A stretch of 64,000 bases of DNA from the NCBI GenBank assembly GCA_018268465.1, contig JAFDWN010000026.1:98909-162908 (forward strand), given 5' to 3'. The stretch comes from Actinomycetota bacterium. Lineage in GTDB: Bacteria; Actinomycetota; Actinomycetes; Mycobacteriales; Mycobacteriaceae. The notes under the pieces are model-generated. The model was not told where the DNA came from. It saw only the letters and a list, made by a program, of their open reading frames with translations, and did no database searches. The position numbers were made by a program, and so were the translations under genes. Shown here in pieces: positions 27,732 to 37,193 of the stretch (the first letter of the stretch is position 1; each line of letters opens with the position of its first letter).

Positions 27732-28513
27732 TTCTCCTCCGTCTTCGGTGCGCTTAGGTGTTCGATGAGGGCCAGGGTGACGATGTCGGGTTGCTCGGCG
27801 TTGGCCAGATGGGCCGCGTGGTGCACGACGCGCAGGCGAGCGCCGGGGATGGCGGTGACGATCTCCTCGAGTCGCGCTGGTGGGGTGGCCGGGTCGTCGC
27901 GGCCGGCGACGGCCAGCGTGGGTGCGGTGATCGCAGAGAGTCCTTGGCGCAGATCCATTTTGGCGATGGCTTCACAACATCCCGCGTAGCCTTCGGCCGG
28001 GGTGCCTGCGACCATGGCCTCATAGTGGGCGACGACGTCGGGACGGGCGAGCCGGTAGCTTTCGGTGAACCACCGTGCGACAACGGATTCGGCGACGGCG
28101 CCCGCACCGGAGCCGCGGACCAGCGCCGCCCGGTCGGTCCACGCCTGCACCGGCGGGAAGTGCGCGGCGGTGCACAGCAGCGCCAGCCGGTCGACCCGTT
28201 CGGGGTGGCGTTCGGCCACGCGCATGGCCGTCATCCCGCCCAGCGACAGTCCGGCCAGGTGGGCCCGTTCGACGCCGAGGCGGTCGAGAAGGGCGACCAG
28301 GTCGTCGGCCAGGTCGTCGATCGAGTACGGCCCGTCGGGCACCGGGGAGTCGCCGTGGCCGCGGGTGTCGTAGCGCACGACGCGGAAGTGCTCGCCGAGT
28401 GCCTCGATCTGAGCGTCCCACATCCGGTGCGTGGATCCGAGCGAGTTGGACAGCACGACAACGGGTTTCCCCCGCCGGCCGGTGACAACGGCGGGTACCT
28501 CGACGGCACTCAC
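27728..28513 (-). CDS. pcaD: 3-oxoadipate enol-lactonase (stand-alone)
   Basis: The GTG at 28513 overlaps the pcaF stop by 4 bases and gives a 261-residue alpha/beta hydrolase of normal PcaD size. It shows [12 protein letters not shown] near the oxyanion hole, nucleophile elbow GLSLGG (Ser90), an acid in [10 protein letters not shown] and a late His in HHAAHL. It hydrolyses 3-oxoadipate enol-lactone to 3-oxoadipate. The same activity is present in the N-terminal half of PcaL at 1415-2557, so the organism has two versions; this one probably serves the catechol branch or general 3-oxoadipate flux. Confidence 0.88.
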   Translation of the reverse strand: MSAVEVPAVVTGRRGKPVVVLSNSLGSTHRMWDAQIEALGEHFRVVRYDTRGHGDSPVPDGPYSIDDLADDLVALLDRLGVERAHLAGLSLGGMTAMRVAERHPERVDRLALLCTAAHFPPVQAWTDRAALVRGSGAGAVAESVVARWFTESYRLARPDVVAHYEAMVAGTPAEGYAGCCEAIAKMDLRQGLSAITAPTLAVAGRDDPATPPARLEEIVTAIPGARLRVVHHAAHLANAEQPDIVTLALIEHLSAPKTEEK

Positions 28514-29733
28514 TTCACGGCCTCGAACACCGCGGCCAGGCCCTGCCCGCCGCCGATGCACATGGTTTCCAGCACGTAGCGGGCGTCCCGGCGGGCGGCC
28601 TCGTAGGCGGCGGTGGCCAGGATGCGGGCGCCGGTGGCGCCGATCGGGTGACCCAGGGAGATCCCGGATCCGTTCGGGTTGAGCCGCTCGTCGCGGGCAT
28701 CGACCTTCCATTCGGCCAGCACGGCGAGCACCTGCGCGGCAAACGCCTCGTTGAGTTCGATGAGGTCGATTTCGTCGAGGGTCAGCGCGGCGCGTTCGAG
28801 TGCGGCGGCACTGGCGCCGACCGGACCGATCCCCATCACCTCGGGACCGCATCCGGCCACCGCCCACGACCGCAGCGCCAGCAACGGTGTCAGACTGCGC
28901 TTTTCGGCTTCGGCCAGCGTGGTGACGACGCACATGGCGGCTCCGTCGTTCTGCCCGGAGGCGTTGCCAGCGGTGACGGTGGACTCCGGGTCGAGCTTGA
29001 GGCGGACGGGTCGCAGGCCGGCGAGTTTGTCGAGGGTGACGTCGGCGCGGGGGTGTTCGTCGCGGTCGACGACGGTATCGGGTTTGCCGCGCTTACCCGG
29101 GATCGTGACCGGAATGAGTTCGTCGGCGAACCGACCCGCGTCGTGGGCGGCGATGGCGCGCTGATGCGAACGGACGGACAGCTCGTCCTGTTCCTCGCGG
29201 GTCAGCGCGTATTCGCGGCGCAGGTTCTCGGCCGTCTCGATCATCCCACCCGAGATCGGATGCGAAGTGCCGCCCGCGGTTTCGCGGGCCCGGTCGAGGC
29301 GGTCCAGCAACGCCACACCGCCCTGGCGCACACCGGTGCGCAGGCCGAGGGCGTAGTGCTCCACGTTGGACATCGACTCGGCCCCGCCGGCGACGACCAC
29401 ACGGGCGGCGCCGGTGGCGACCTGGCCGGCGGCGTAGAGCACCGCCTGCAGTCCCGAACCGCAGCGACGGTCGATCTGCAGACCCGGCACCCGGGTGCCC
29501 AGGCCGCCGTCCAGTGCGGCGATGCGGCCGATCGCCGGCGCCTCACCGTTGGCGTAGCCGTTGCCCAGGATCACGTCGTCGACGTCGCCCTCGCCTAGCC
29601 CGGTCCGCTCGACCAGGGCGCGCACTGTGAGGGTGGCCAACTCCGCGGCCGTCAGCGGGGCCAGTGCGCCGCCCATCCGGCCGACCGGGGTACGGATCGG
29701 GCTGCAGATCACCACGTCATTGCTGGAAGCCAT
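28510..29733 (-). CDS. pcaF: 3-oxoadipyl-CoA thiolase (acetyl-CoA C-acyltransferase)
   Basis: The 407-residue thiolase has the nucleophile Cys91 in DRRCGSGLQAV, the His of GISLGHPIGATG and the second Cys in CIGGGQG near the C-terminus. It splits 3-oxoadipyl-CoA into succinyl-CoA and acetyl-CoA, the last step of the 3-oxoadipate pathway. It is the first gene of the coupled set pcaF-pcaD-pcaI-pcaJ and is divergent from a LysR gene. A beta-oxidation thiolase would look similar; context decides. Confidence 0.87.
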   Translation of the reverse strand: MASSNDVVICSPIRTPVGRMGGALAPLTAAELATLTVRALVERTGLGEGDVDDVILGNGYANGEAPAIGRIAALDGGLGTRVPGLQIDRRCGSGLQAVLYAAGQVATGAARVVVAGGAESMSNVEHYALGLRTGVRQGGVALLDRLDRARETAGGTSHPISGGMIETAENLRREYALTREEQDELSVRSHQRAIAAHDAGRFADELIPVTIPGKRGKPDTVVDRDEHPRADVTLDKLAGLRPVRLKLDPESTVTAGNASGQNDGAAMCVVTTLAEAEKRSLTPLLALRSWAVAGCGPEVMGIGPVGASAAALERAALTLDEIDLIELNEAFAAQVLAVLAEWKVDARDERLNPNGSGISLGHPIGATGARILATAAYEAARRDARYVLETMCIGGGQGLAAVFEAVK

Positions 29734-29809
29734 GCTTCGACCGTACGGCGCGTAGTCAATATTCTGAAGTACCTAGATTCGCGTTATTGATAGGCATAGA
29801 GTCTCAATT
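29734..29809. promoter_or_regulatory. pcaF / LysR divergent control region
   Basis: The 76-base AT-richer gap contains an inverted repeat TCAATA (29756-29761) and TATTGA (29785-29790). It is placed symmetrically between the two starts and may be the LysR binding site controlling both genes. Confidence 0.45.
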
Positions 29810-30700
29810 GTGGAGCTGCGTCACCTCCGGTACTTCCGGGCCGTCGCCGAGGAACTGCACTTCGGCCGCGCCGCCGAACGGTTGCACATCGCCCAGCCGC
29901 CGCTGTCCCAGCAGATCCGCCAGCTCGAAGGCGAATTGGGTGTCGCGCTGCTGGCACGGACCACCCGTAGCGTCGAGCTGACCGCGGCGGGGAGAGCGTT
30001 TCTGCGACGCACGGTGGCCATCCTCGACGCCGTCGAGGACGCGGCGGAGCAGGCGCGGCGTATCGGCGACGGCCGGGAGGGGCGGCTCACCGTGGGCTGT
30101 GTCGGTTCGGCGACGTACTCGTTGCTGCCGCGCCTGGTCCGCCAACTGCGCGACACCCTGCCCGGTGTCGAGGTCAGTGTCCGCGGCGAGATGCTGGCAC
30201 CCGCCCAGATCGCGGCGCTGGTCGCGGGTGACATCGACCTCGCGCTGCTGCGTCCGCCGGTGGAGCACCCCGACGTGGTGTTCCAGACCGTCCGGCGTGA
30301 CCGGCTGTACGCCGCACTGCCCGCCGGTCACCGGCTGGCGGACGGCGGCGAACTGGGCATCGCCGAATTGCGGGGCGAGGACTTCGTGGCGCACGCCGGC
30401 CACGGGCGGTCGGTGATGAGCACCGTGGTGGCCGCCGCCTGCGCCGACGCCGGGTTCGTACCGCGGGTGCGCCACGAGGTCGAGGAGACCTCGACACTGG
30501 TGACGCTGGTGGCGGCCGGCCTCGGTGTCGCGATCGTGCCCGCGCCGACCGCCGAACTCGACATCGCGGGGGTGCGCTACCGTCCGCTGTCGCCCACCGC
30601 GCTCGGCGTCGACCTGGTCGCGGCCAGGGCCGCCGCCGCGGATTCACCGTTGATCGACCAGGTGATGGGCGTGCTCCGGACGGTCGCCCAAGCCGGCTGA
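29810..30700 (+). CDS. LysR-type regulator of the pcaFDIJ operon
   Basis: The 296-residue protein starts MELRHLRYFRAVAEELHFGRAAERLHIAQPP by LysR pattern (helix-turn-helix 1-60) and has a standard effector domain. It closely resembles CatR at 14716 in its first 60 residues, as expected for LysR proteins of aromatic pathways. It is divergent from pcaF, so it probably controls pcaFDIJ in response to a pathway acid. Whether it is a functional PcaQ or CatR relative cannot be decided here. Confidence 0.83.
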   Translation: MELRHLRYFRAVAEELHFGRAAERLHIAQPPLSQQIRQLEGELGVALLARTTRSVELTAAGRAFLRRTVAILDAVEDAAEQARRIGDGREGRLTVGCVGSATYSLLPRLVRQLRDTLPGVEVSVRGEMLAPAQIAALVAGDIDLALLRPPVEHPDVVFQTVRRDRLYAALPAGHRLADGGELGIAELRGEDFVAHAGHGRSVMSTVVAAACADAGFVPRVRHEVEETSTLVTLVAAGLGVAIVPAPTAELDIAGVRYRPLSPTALGVDLVAARAAAADSPLIDQVMGVLRTVAQAG

Positions 30701-30713
30701 CTCTCCCGCCATC

Positions 30714-30777
30714 CCTCGAATGCACGGTTGTTCACACATCCAGTCGCGCGATGCGTACAACTTCCGTGCGTTCGAGG
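30714..30777. repeat. Intergenic inverted repeat between convergent genes (hairpin family A, copy 2)
   Basis: Arms of 14 bases (30714-30727 and 30764-30777) pair with one mismatch, and inner TTGT/ACAA bases extend the stem. The loop contains TCGCG. The arm CTCGAATGCACGGTTGTT is close to that of the repeat at 21912. It lies between the LysR gene and the convergent TIM-barrel gene and may also terminate both. Confidence 0.6.
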
Positions 30778-30790
30778 CGCATCCGCGCAA

Positions 30791-31612
30791 CTACCCCACC
30801 GACAAACACGCCCCCACCGTCGCCCGGGCTGCCGCGGCCAGGTGGTCCAGCCATTCGGCGTTTCCTACGGCGCGACGCAACGGCTCGTTGGGCAGTTCCA
30901 CACTGATCGGCGTCCCCAGCGGCAGCGCCGACCAGATGCCGACCAGGTCCAGTCCGCCCTCACCGGGCACCAGCCGTTCCTCGCGGGCCTGCCGGATGAG
31001 TTCGGCGTCGGTGTCCGGTGTCGGGACGGATCCGTCGCAGAGCTGGGCGTAGTGCACCCATTCGACGGGGATGGCGCGCAGATCGTCCGGCGTGGTGGCT
31101 GACCGGCCCGCGTGCAGGGTATCCACCAGCACCGACCGGGACGGCCCGTCGGCCTGCGACACGATGGACACGGCGCTGCGCGCATTCGGCACAGCCGTCC
31201 ACGGCATGAATTCGAGGCTGGCGGCGATCCCGTACGGCGCACACCGCGCTGCCAGCGCCGCATAGGAGTCGGCCAACCGGTTCTGGTCGTGGTCGTCGCC
31301 CGCGACGAGCACCGCCCGCGCCCCGAGCAGTGCCGACGCCTCCAACAGCGGGACGTACCGCGATGCGTCGAAATCCGATGCGATGCGGATGATCTCGACG
31401 TCGAAGAGGCTGACGGGCGAGTCCGCAAGTCGCTCCGCGACCTCCCGCAGGACCATGGGATCCTCATGGATCGGGTAGGCCGTGGTGCCCGGCGCGGCAG
31501 GCAGCAGCCGGAACCCGACGGTGTCGAAGCCGTGCCGCTCGGCCAGTGTGATGTGGTCGATCGGCGCGATGTCCAGCACGGTCAAGGCGGCCAGGCCCAG
31601 TGGTGCGTTCAT
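30791..31612 (-). CDS. TIM-barrel protein of the xylose-isomerase-like / 3-dehydroshikimate-dehydratase-like group
   Basis: The ATG at 31612 overlaps the stop of the upstream gene (ATGA). The 273-residue protein has the AP-endonuclease-2-like barrel with a plausible metal set: Glu134 (ASLEFMPWT), Asp164 and His167 (LVDTLHAGR), Gln190 (HYAQLCDG) and Glu239 (ISVELPNE). The fold covers sugar isomerases/epimerases and also dehydratases that turn 3-dehydroshikimate into protocatechuate. As last gene of an operon with a shikimate-dehydrogenase-like enzyme and an MHS transporter, the dehydratase role is attractive but unproven; a hydroxypyruvate-isomerase-like or inosose-type activity is the alternative. 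Confidence 0.75.
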   Translation of the reverse strand: MNAPLGLAALTVLDIAPIDHITLAERHGFDTVGFRLLPAAPGTTAYPIHEDPMVLREVAERLADSPVSLFDVEIIRIASDFDASRYVPLLEASALLGARAVLVAGDDHDQNRLADSYAALAARCAPYGIAASLEFMPWTAVPNARSAVSIVSQADGPSRSVLVDTLHAGRSATTPDDLRAIPVEWVHYAQLCDGSVPTPDTDAELIRQAREERLVPGEGGLDLVGIWSALPLGTPISVELPNEPLRRAVGNAEWLDHLAAAARATVGACLSVG

Positions 31613-33321
31613 GAGAGTTCTCCCAGCGCTTTCCCGGTGAGGTAGCCGAATGTCATGGCGGGCCCGATGTTGATCCCGCCGGACGGGTAGTGCCCGCCCA
31701 TCACGCTCGCGGCATCGACGCCGACGGCGTACAGCCCGGTGATCGGGGTGTCGCCGGCTGCCAGCACCCGCGAGGACGCGTCGGTGACCAGCCCGGCGAA
31801 CGTCCCGAAACTGCCAGGCATGAGCTTGACGGCGTAGTACGGGCCCTGCTCCAGCGGCGCCAGCGACGGGTTGGGCCACGGATTGTCGACATCTCCCGAA
31901 CCCTGGTTGAACGCCGTTGCACCCCTGCCGAATTCGGGATCCTCACCATGGCGGGCGTTCTCGTTGAAGGCTGCCACCGTCTTCTCGAGCCCGTGCGGGT
32001 CGATACCACACTTCTGCGCCAACTCGGCCAGCGTGCGGCCCTTCTTGAGATACCCCGACAGCCGGTGGTTGAGCCTCGGCACGGGCAGCGGTTTGGCGAT
32101 GCCGAGCGGGTAGTACTTCATGTAGCGGGCGTCGGCGATCAGCCAGGAACACACCTCCTGGCCCCGGGGCACCGTCTCCACCATCGCCAGCGTGTAGTCG
32201 TGGTACCCGTTGGCCTCGTTGACGAATCGCCTGCCGTCGGCCAACACACCGATCACACCGGGTTTGCCGCGGTCGAGGATGTGCGGAAAGACCCCGCTGC
32301 GGCCGTTGGTGTAGCGCACCAGCGACACCGGGCAGTAAGCGGCAGCCGATGCCACCGAGCGGTCCAGCCGTCCACCGACGTCCTGCGCCAGCCGCAGCCC
32401 GTCGCCCGTGGTGGTGCCTGCGGGCGGCAGCGTCCAGTGCTCACGGCCAGTCGTCGTGCCGCCGAACAGTTCCCGCCGCAGGTCCACGTCATGGCTGAAG
32501 CCGCCACTCGCGAGGACCACCCCGCGCACCGCCGAGACGGTGTACGTGTCGTCGGGGCCGGCGAGCCGCACGCCGGTCACGCGGCCGTCATCGTCGGTGA
32601 GCAGGGCGGTGGCCGCCGTACGAACCCGGATCTCGACGCCGGCGTCCAGTGCCGAGCGCAGCAGGCGCCCGATCAGCGCGGTTCCGTTGACCAGGCTCTG
32701 GCCCCGCCGATGCACCACGAGGTCGGCCAGATGGCGCGCCACTCGGACAGTGCAGTGTGCGAACGCCTTTGTCGACCGCGTGGAGTGCAGAAACGCCTGC
32801 AGATCCGGGCCCGCCATGATGCCCATTCCCAGGAAGGACGTCTCCCACATCTGGCGGCGCAGCAGCGCTGCCACGTCCTTGCCGAGTTTGGTCAGTCGCA
32901 CCGGTTTGGGCGCCACCTGCCGGTGACCGTCGGCCGCGCCGGGGGTTGCGCCGTGGATGTCGGCGATCTTCGTTCCCGGCACGAACTGCAGTGCGGTGCG
33001 TTCCTCGAAGAAGTCCACCATCGCGGGGGCGCCCGCCAGATACGCGTCGACCCTGGCCTCGTCGAAGTTGTCGCCGAGCCGGTTGCTCAGATAGGTCTTG
33101 GGCACCTCGACATCCTCGAAAACCCCGTCCGCCCTGGCGAACCGGTGCCGGGGCGCCCACATCCACCCGCCGGACCAGGCCGTCGCACCGCCGCAGGTGT
33201 CGGCCTTCTCGACGACGAGCACCCGCGCGCCGCCGTGCGCCGCGGCCACCGCGGCCGACAACCCGCCGGCGCCGGAGCCGACGACGACGACGTCGAATTC
33301 GGTGTCGACCTGCGATGTCAC
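31609..33321 (-). CDS. FAD-dependent dehydrogenase, 3-ketosteroid delta1-dehydrogenase / fumarate reductase family
   Basis: The 570-residue flavoprotein has the Rossmann dinucleotide motif GSGAGGLSAA at about 15-24, the ATAWSGGWMW segment, and the C-terminal FAD-binding end GLYAVGVDAASVMGGHYPSGGINIGPAMTFGYLTGK typical of KstD-like enzymes. These introduce a double bond next to a carbonyl in alicyclic ketones. Its start overlaps the Gfo/Idh gene by 4 bases. In this operon it could desaturate or aromatise a hydroaromatic ring rather than a steroid, since no steroid genes are near. Confidence 0.82.
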   Translation of the reverse strand: MTSQVDTEFDVVVVGSGAGGLSAAVAAAHGGARVLVVEKADTCGGATAWSGGWMWAPRHRFARADGVFEDVEVPKTYLSNRLGDNFDEARVDAYLAGAPAMVDFFEERTALQFVPGTKIADIHGATPGAADGHRQVAPKPVRLTKLGKDVAALLRRQMWETSFLGMGIMAGPDLQAFLHSTRSTKAFAHCTVRVARHLADLVVHRRGQSLVNGTALIGRLLRSALDAGVEIRVRTAATALLTDDDGRVTGVRLAGPDDTYTVSAVRGVVLASGGFSHDVDLRRELFGGTTTGREHWTLPPAGTTTGDGLRLAQDVGGRLDRSVASAAAYCPVSLVRYTNGRSGVFPHILDRGKPGVIGVLADGRRFVNEANGYHDYTLAMVETVPRGQEVCSWLIADARYMKYYPLGIAKPLPVPRLNHRLSGYLKKGRTLAELAQKCGIDPHGLEKTVAAFNENARHGEDPEFGRGATAFNQGSGDVDNPWPNPSLAPLEQGPYYAVKLMPGSFGTFAGLVTDASSRVLAAGDTPITGLYAVGVDAASVMGGHYPSGGINIGPAMTFGYLTGKALGELS

Positions 33322-34391
33322 TGAATCGCCTCCTGAAGTTGCGGGGTCAAGTCGACGACCGTTCCGGTGCGCGACGATTCATAGATCGCGGCGACGATCG
33401 CCAACGACGTGCGCGCGGCGCGGCCCGTCACCGCAGGCTGGCCGCCGGTCAGGACGGCCTCGGCGAAGTCCTGCACCTGCACGGTGTGGAAGTCACCGAG
33501 CCGGGCGTTGACTGTGCTGACGTCCGGTTGGCCCGGCACGGCGGTGTCGAACGGCGTGAACAGTCGCTCCTCGCCCGGCACCGTCCAGATCTCGTTGACG
33601 CCCTCCTGACCTTCCGGGAACTCCAGAACACTGCCGATGGCGCCGGTTTCGCCGACCACGGTGACCCGGCAGCCGAGATTGTGGTTGAGGCCGGTGGTGG
33701 CGGTGATGGTCGCGGTGGCACCGGATGCGAACGAGATCACCGCCGACGCGGCGTCCTCGGTTTCGATGTGGGCACCGTGGGTGTGGGTGCGGATGAATCC
33801 GCTCACCCGCGTTGGTTCGCCGAGATACCAGGCCAGCAGGTCGATCTGGTGGATGGCCTGGGTCATCAACACGCCGCCCCCGTCGGTGTCCCAGCGGCCG
33901 CGCCACGCGTCCGACGAGTAGTACTCCGCGGGACGGTGCAGCAGCACCGACACTTCGCCCATCACCGGGCGGCCGATGCGGCCGTCGTCGATGGCTGCCC
34001 GGATCCGTTGCGCAGCGGGCCAGAACCGGCGCTGGAACACCACGCCGAATGTCACGCCTGCGCGTTCGGTCGCTTCGATCATCCGGTCGGCGGCATCCAA
34101 CTGCACCGCGATGGGCTTCTCGCACAGCACATGCAGACCTGCGTCGGCAGCCCAGACGACGACCTGCTCGTGCACGGGATGTGGGGTGCACACCGTCACC
34201 GCAGTCGGGTTCAGTGCCAGGATCTCATCCAGACTTGCTACCGCATAAGGGATTCCGTATTCGGCGGCAAAAGCCTGCGCACGGTCCAGGGCAGGGTCGC
34301 AGCATGCGATCACCTCCACCCCGCCGACCTGTTGCAGGGCACGGGCGTGGTTGCCGGCGATCCTGCCGCATCCGACGATCGCGATGCGCAT
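33318..34391 (-). CDS. Gfo/Idh/MocA-family NAD(P)-dependent dehydrogenase
   Basis: The 357-residue protein has the N-terminal Rossmann fold MRIAIVGCGRIAGNHARAL, the CEKPIAVQLDAADRM motif with the family lysine at about residue 91, and the substrate-binding beta-sheet with HQIDLLAWYLG. Members oxidise hydroxyl groups of polyols, inositols and related rings. It overlaps the KstD-like gene by 4 bases and meets the aldo/keto reductase stop in a one-base overlap (TGATG type). A cyclic polyol or hydroaromatic substrate would fit the context. Confidence 0.86.
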   Translation of the reverse strand: MRIAIVGCGRIAGNHARALQQVGGVEVIACCDPALDRAQAFAAEYGIPYAVASLDEILALNPTAVTVCTPHPVHEQVVVWAADAGLHVLCEKPIAVQLDAADRMIEATERAGVTFGVVFQRRFWPAAQRIRAAIDDGRIGRPVMGEVSVLLHRPAEYYSSDAWRGRWDTDGGGVLMTQAIHQIDLLAWYLGEPTRVSGFIRTHTHGAHIETEDAASAVISFASGATATITATTGLNHNLGCRVTVVGETGAIGSVLEFPEGQEGVNEIWTVPGEERLFTPFDTAVPGQPDVSTVNARLGDFHTVQVQDFAEAVLTGGQPAVTGRAARTSLAIVAAIYESSRTGTVVDLTPQLQEAIQ

Positions 34392-35218
34392 CAGAAATGT
34401 TCCTCTCGTTCGACATCGCGGGCCGCGGCCTCACCGCGGTCCAGGGCATTCAGTCGGGCGACGTCCTCCGGGCCGAGGCTGACGTCGAGTGCGGCCAGGT
34501 TCTGGGCCTGGCGTTGCGGATTGGCCGACCGGGCAACGGGAACCGCACCGACGGCCAGATGCCACGCCAGCACCGCCTGCGCCGGGGTGCAGCCATGCGC
34601 CGAGGCGATATCGGCCACCGCGGGATGGTCGACGATGTCGCCACGGCCCAGCGGGCTCCACGACGACGTCAGCACGCCGAGTCGGTCGTTGACCGACCGC
34701 ACCGGCACCCGGCACAGCGACGGGTCCATCTGGATCTGGTTCACCGCGGGCGCCTCGTCGCACTCCTGCGCGATCCGGCACAGGTGGTGTCCCAGGAAGT
34801 TCGACACGCCGGCGTATCGGATCAGTCCGGCGTCGCGGCACGCCAGCAGACCGGCGAACGCGTCGACGTATTTGTCGAATCGGACCAACGGCCAGTGGAT
34901 CAGGTACATGTCGAGGTAATCCAGACCCATCACGTCCAGGCTGCGCTGCACCGCGCCGCGGATATCACCCGACACATGGTCTCTTCCGCGCAGTTTCGAG
35001 GTGACGAACAACTCGGCACGCGACACACCGGATTGGCTGACGGCCCGGCCCACGGCGTCCTCGTTGCCGTAGATCGCGGCGGTGTCGATGTGCCGGTAGC
35101 CGACCTCGACCGCGGTGAGGACGCACCGCGTCGCGTCTTGGCCGGTCAGTGGCCAGGTACCGAGTCCGAGGGGAGGAATCGCCGCCCGCACGGGCGGCAC
35201 CGTCGTCTGCACCGTCAT
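34391..35218 (-). CDS. Aldo/keto reductase of the hydroaromatic operon
   Basis: The ATG at 35218 overlaps the upstream stop by 4 bases; longer frames are not supported. The 275-residue protein has the catalytic set of aldo/keto reductases: Asp45 and Tyr50 in YRHIDTAAIYGNE, Lys in TSKL and His in LIHWP. It would interconvert a ketone or aldehyde with an alcohol using NADPH. It resembles the second aldo/keto reductase at 54109 only at family level. Its substrate is unknown and is inferred from neighbours to be a cyclic intermediate. Confidence 0.84.
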   Translation of the reverse strand: MTVQTTVPPVRAAIPPLGLGTWPLTGQDATRCVLTAVEVGYRHIDTAAIYGNEDAVGRAVSQSGVSRAELFVTSKLRGRDHVSGDIRGAVQRSLDVMGLDYLDMYLIHWPLVRFDKYVDAFAGLLACRDAGLIRYAGVSNFLGHHLCRIAQECDEAPAVNQIQMDPSLCRVPVRSVNDRLGVLTSSWSPLGRGDIVDHPAVADIASAHGCTPAQAVLAWHLAVGAVPVARSANPQRQAQNLAALDVSLGPEDVARLNALDRGEAAARDVEREEHF

Positions 35219-37173
35219 GCGCTGACCGTCTTCTCCGCCAGGTGCGTGATGGCCGCGGCCGCATCGACGGCCGTCACCAGCGCCGAGTGGATGGAGCCGC
35301 CGTCGCCTCCGGCATCGCCGACGGTGTGTACGCCCAGCGGCGGCTCCAATGCGCGCAGCGCGGACAGCAGTTCGACGCGCGGTTCGATGCCGTGGGACAG
35401 CAACAGCTCGCCCGGGGCATCCACCCACTGCTCGGCACCCTCGGTACGGATCAGGATCCGGTCCGCCTCCACCCGCACCACCGTCGACGAGAGATAGGCG
35501 GTCAGGTTCTCCGCTGCGGTGAGTCGCGGCAGCATGACGATCTTGGCTCGCCGGCCGACGTCGTGGGCGATGGCGGACTGCGGCCCGATCAACACGACCC
35601 TGGTGCCTGCCGCCAGCAGGTCGTCGGCCACCGCGGCGGCCTCCCGGTCGGCACCGTAGATGGTCACGGCCGCCGGGGCGGTGCCCCCGGTTCCATCGAA
35701 CTCCAGCAGGAAGTCCCGCACGTCGCGCACGACGCGCGTCTCGGCGCCGGCGACCTGCGGCGCAAACCCGTCGCCACCGCTGGCCAGCACGATCGCATCG
35801 GGGACGGCGCCGGCAAACGCCGCCGCGCTGACCGCGGTGCCCAGGTGGCTCGTGACACCGAGGTCGGCCAGTTCGGCGCGGTACCAGTCCACGATGTGGG
35901 GATACTCGGGGTACTCGTGCAGCCGGGACGCCAGCACGAAATCACCGCCGGTTTCGGAGCGCTGGTCGTAGATATCGACCTGGTGTCCCGCCAGCGCGAG
36001 TTCGCGCGCCGCGCCCATCCCCGCGGGACCGGCACCGATCACCGAAACCCGCACGCGTCGCGCCGCCGGTTTGTCGGGCTGCTCGGCCTCGCGACCCACC
36101 CACGGGTTGACTGAACACGGAATCGGTCCCGCGGCAAGGGAATCGATGCAGTAGTTGCACGCAATACAGGGCCGGTAGCGCCCGCCGTCGATCGCCCGGT
36201 TGGGAAAGTCGGGATCGGCGTGCAGGGTACGGGCCAGGCTGACGAAATCGGCCTTGCCCGCGGTGAGGATGTCGGCGGCCGTCTGCGGGGTATTGATCCG
36301 GCCTGCCACCCCGACCGGGATGTCGTAGGCCTTCACGTACGGTTCGGCGTAGTCGCGCAGCAGGCCCCGCTCCCACTCGCCGGGCTGGATGATCCACTGT
36401 CCGGATTCGTAGTTGCCCGCCGAGACGTCGAGGAAATGGAGCCGTTCGGTGTGCACCGCCGCCATCCGCTCGAACATCAGCTCGGGTGTGAGCCCACCGT
36501 CGACCGCTTCGAACGCCGAAAAGCGGATCCCCAGAACGATTCCCGGCGCATGGTCGTGGACCGCGGCGATGACGCGGTTGACGAACAGCACCGGGTCGGC
36601 CCACTCGTCGTCGCGCTGGTTGTAGGCCGGTGACATGAACTGCGAAATCAGGTAGCCATGCCCGCCGTGTAGGGAGATGACGTCGACGCCGGCCTGTTGA
36701 CAGCGTGCCGCGGCCTCGCCGAAACACTCGATGATGTGCTCGATGTCATCGGTGTCGAGTTCCTCGGGCATCTCCCCGCCCACCACGTGGCACGGGATCG
36801 GGCTGGGCGCCACCGGCACGAATCCGCTCACCACCCCCTGCGCGGTCCGCCCGCCGTGGTTGAGCTCCACGCCCACCAGCGCACCGTGGGCATGAACGGC
36901 CGCAGCCATCTTCGCGATGCCGGGGATGCGGTCGTCCTCGTCGACCCCCATCTGCCGGATGCGCCCCTTTCCGTCGGCACGCACATAGGAGGCCTCGGTG
37001 AACACCAGTGCCGTGCCCCCCGACGCGCGGCGCTCCAGGTAGTCGATGTACCTGTCGGTCATGGTGCCGTCGATCTCGCAGTAGTTGCGTTCCATCGGGG
37101 CCGAAACAAAGCGGTTCCGCAGTTTGAGCCCACCGACGTCAAGTGGTTCGGCAAAGGGCGGCAGGGTCGACAT
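35215..37173 (-). CDS. 2,4-dienoyl-CoA-reductase-like (old yellow enzyme) iron-sulfur flavoprotein
   Basis: The 652-residue protein has the FadH layout: an FMN-binding TIM barrel (1-330) with HGGHGYLISQF at 169-179, a 4Fe-4S site with Cys336, Cys339, Cys342 and Cys353, and an FAD/NAD(P) half starting VSVIGAGPAGMGAARE at 377. Relatives reduce conjugated double bonds of enoyl-CoAs, enones or cyclic dienes, or oxidise methylamines. The cysteine spacing CxxCxxC is one residue tighter than I recall for E. coli FadH. It is the third gene of the operon, 20 bases after the shikimate-dehydrogenase-like gene. Confidence 0.83.
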   Translation of the reverse strand: MSTLPPFAEPLDVGGLKLRNRFVSAPMERNYCEIDGTMTDRYIDYLERRASGGTALVFTEASYVRADGKGRIRQMGVDEDDRIPGIAKMAAAVHAHGALVGVELNHGGRTAQGVVSGFVPVAPSPIPCHVVGGEMPEELDTDDIEHIIECFGEAAARCQQAGVDVISLHGGHGYLISQFMSPAYNQRDDEWADPVLFVNRVIAAVHDHAPGIVLGIRFSAFEAVDGGLTPELMFERMAAVHTERLHFLDVSAGNYESGQWIIQPGEWERGLLRDYAEPYVKAYDIPVGVAGRINTPQTAADILTAGKADFVSLARTLHADPDFPNRAIDGGRYRPCIACNYCIDSLAAGPIPCSVNPWVGREAEQPDKPAARRVRVSVIGAGPAGMGAARELALAGHQVDIYDQRSETGGDFVLASRLHEYPEYPHIVDWYRAELADLGVTSHLGTAVSAAAFAGAVPDAIVLASGGDGFAPQVAGAETRVVRDVRDFLLEFDGTGGTAPAAVTIYGADREAAAVADDLLAAGTRVVLIGPQSAIAHDVGRRAKIVMLPRLTAAENLTAYLSSTVVRVEADRILIRTEGAEQWVDAPGELLLSHGIEPRVELLSALRALEPPLGVHTVGDAGGDGGSIHSALVTAVDAAAAITHLAEKTVSA

Positions 37174-37193
37174 GACCTCTCCTGTCGTCGTTT

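Noticed and set aside
35215-37173. Possible frameshift or missing cysteine in the FadH-like protein because of the CxxCxxC spacing
   Set aside because: The frame is intact and four cysteines are present; spacing differs between family members, so no lesion is claimed.
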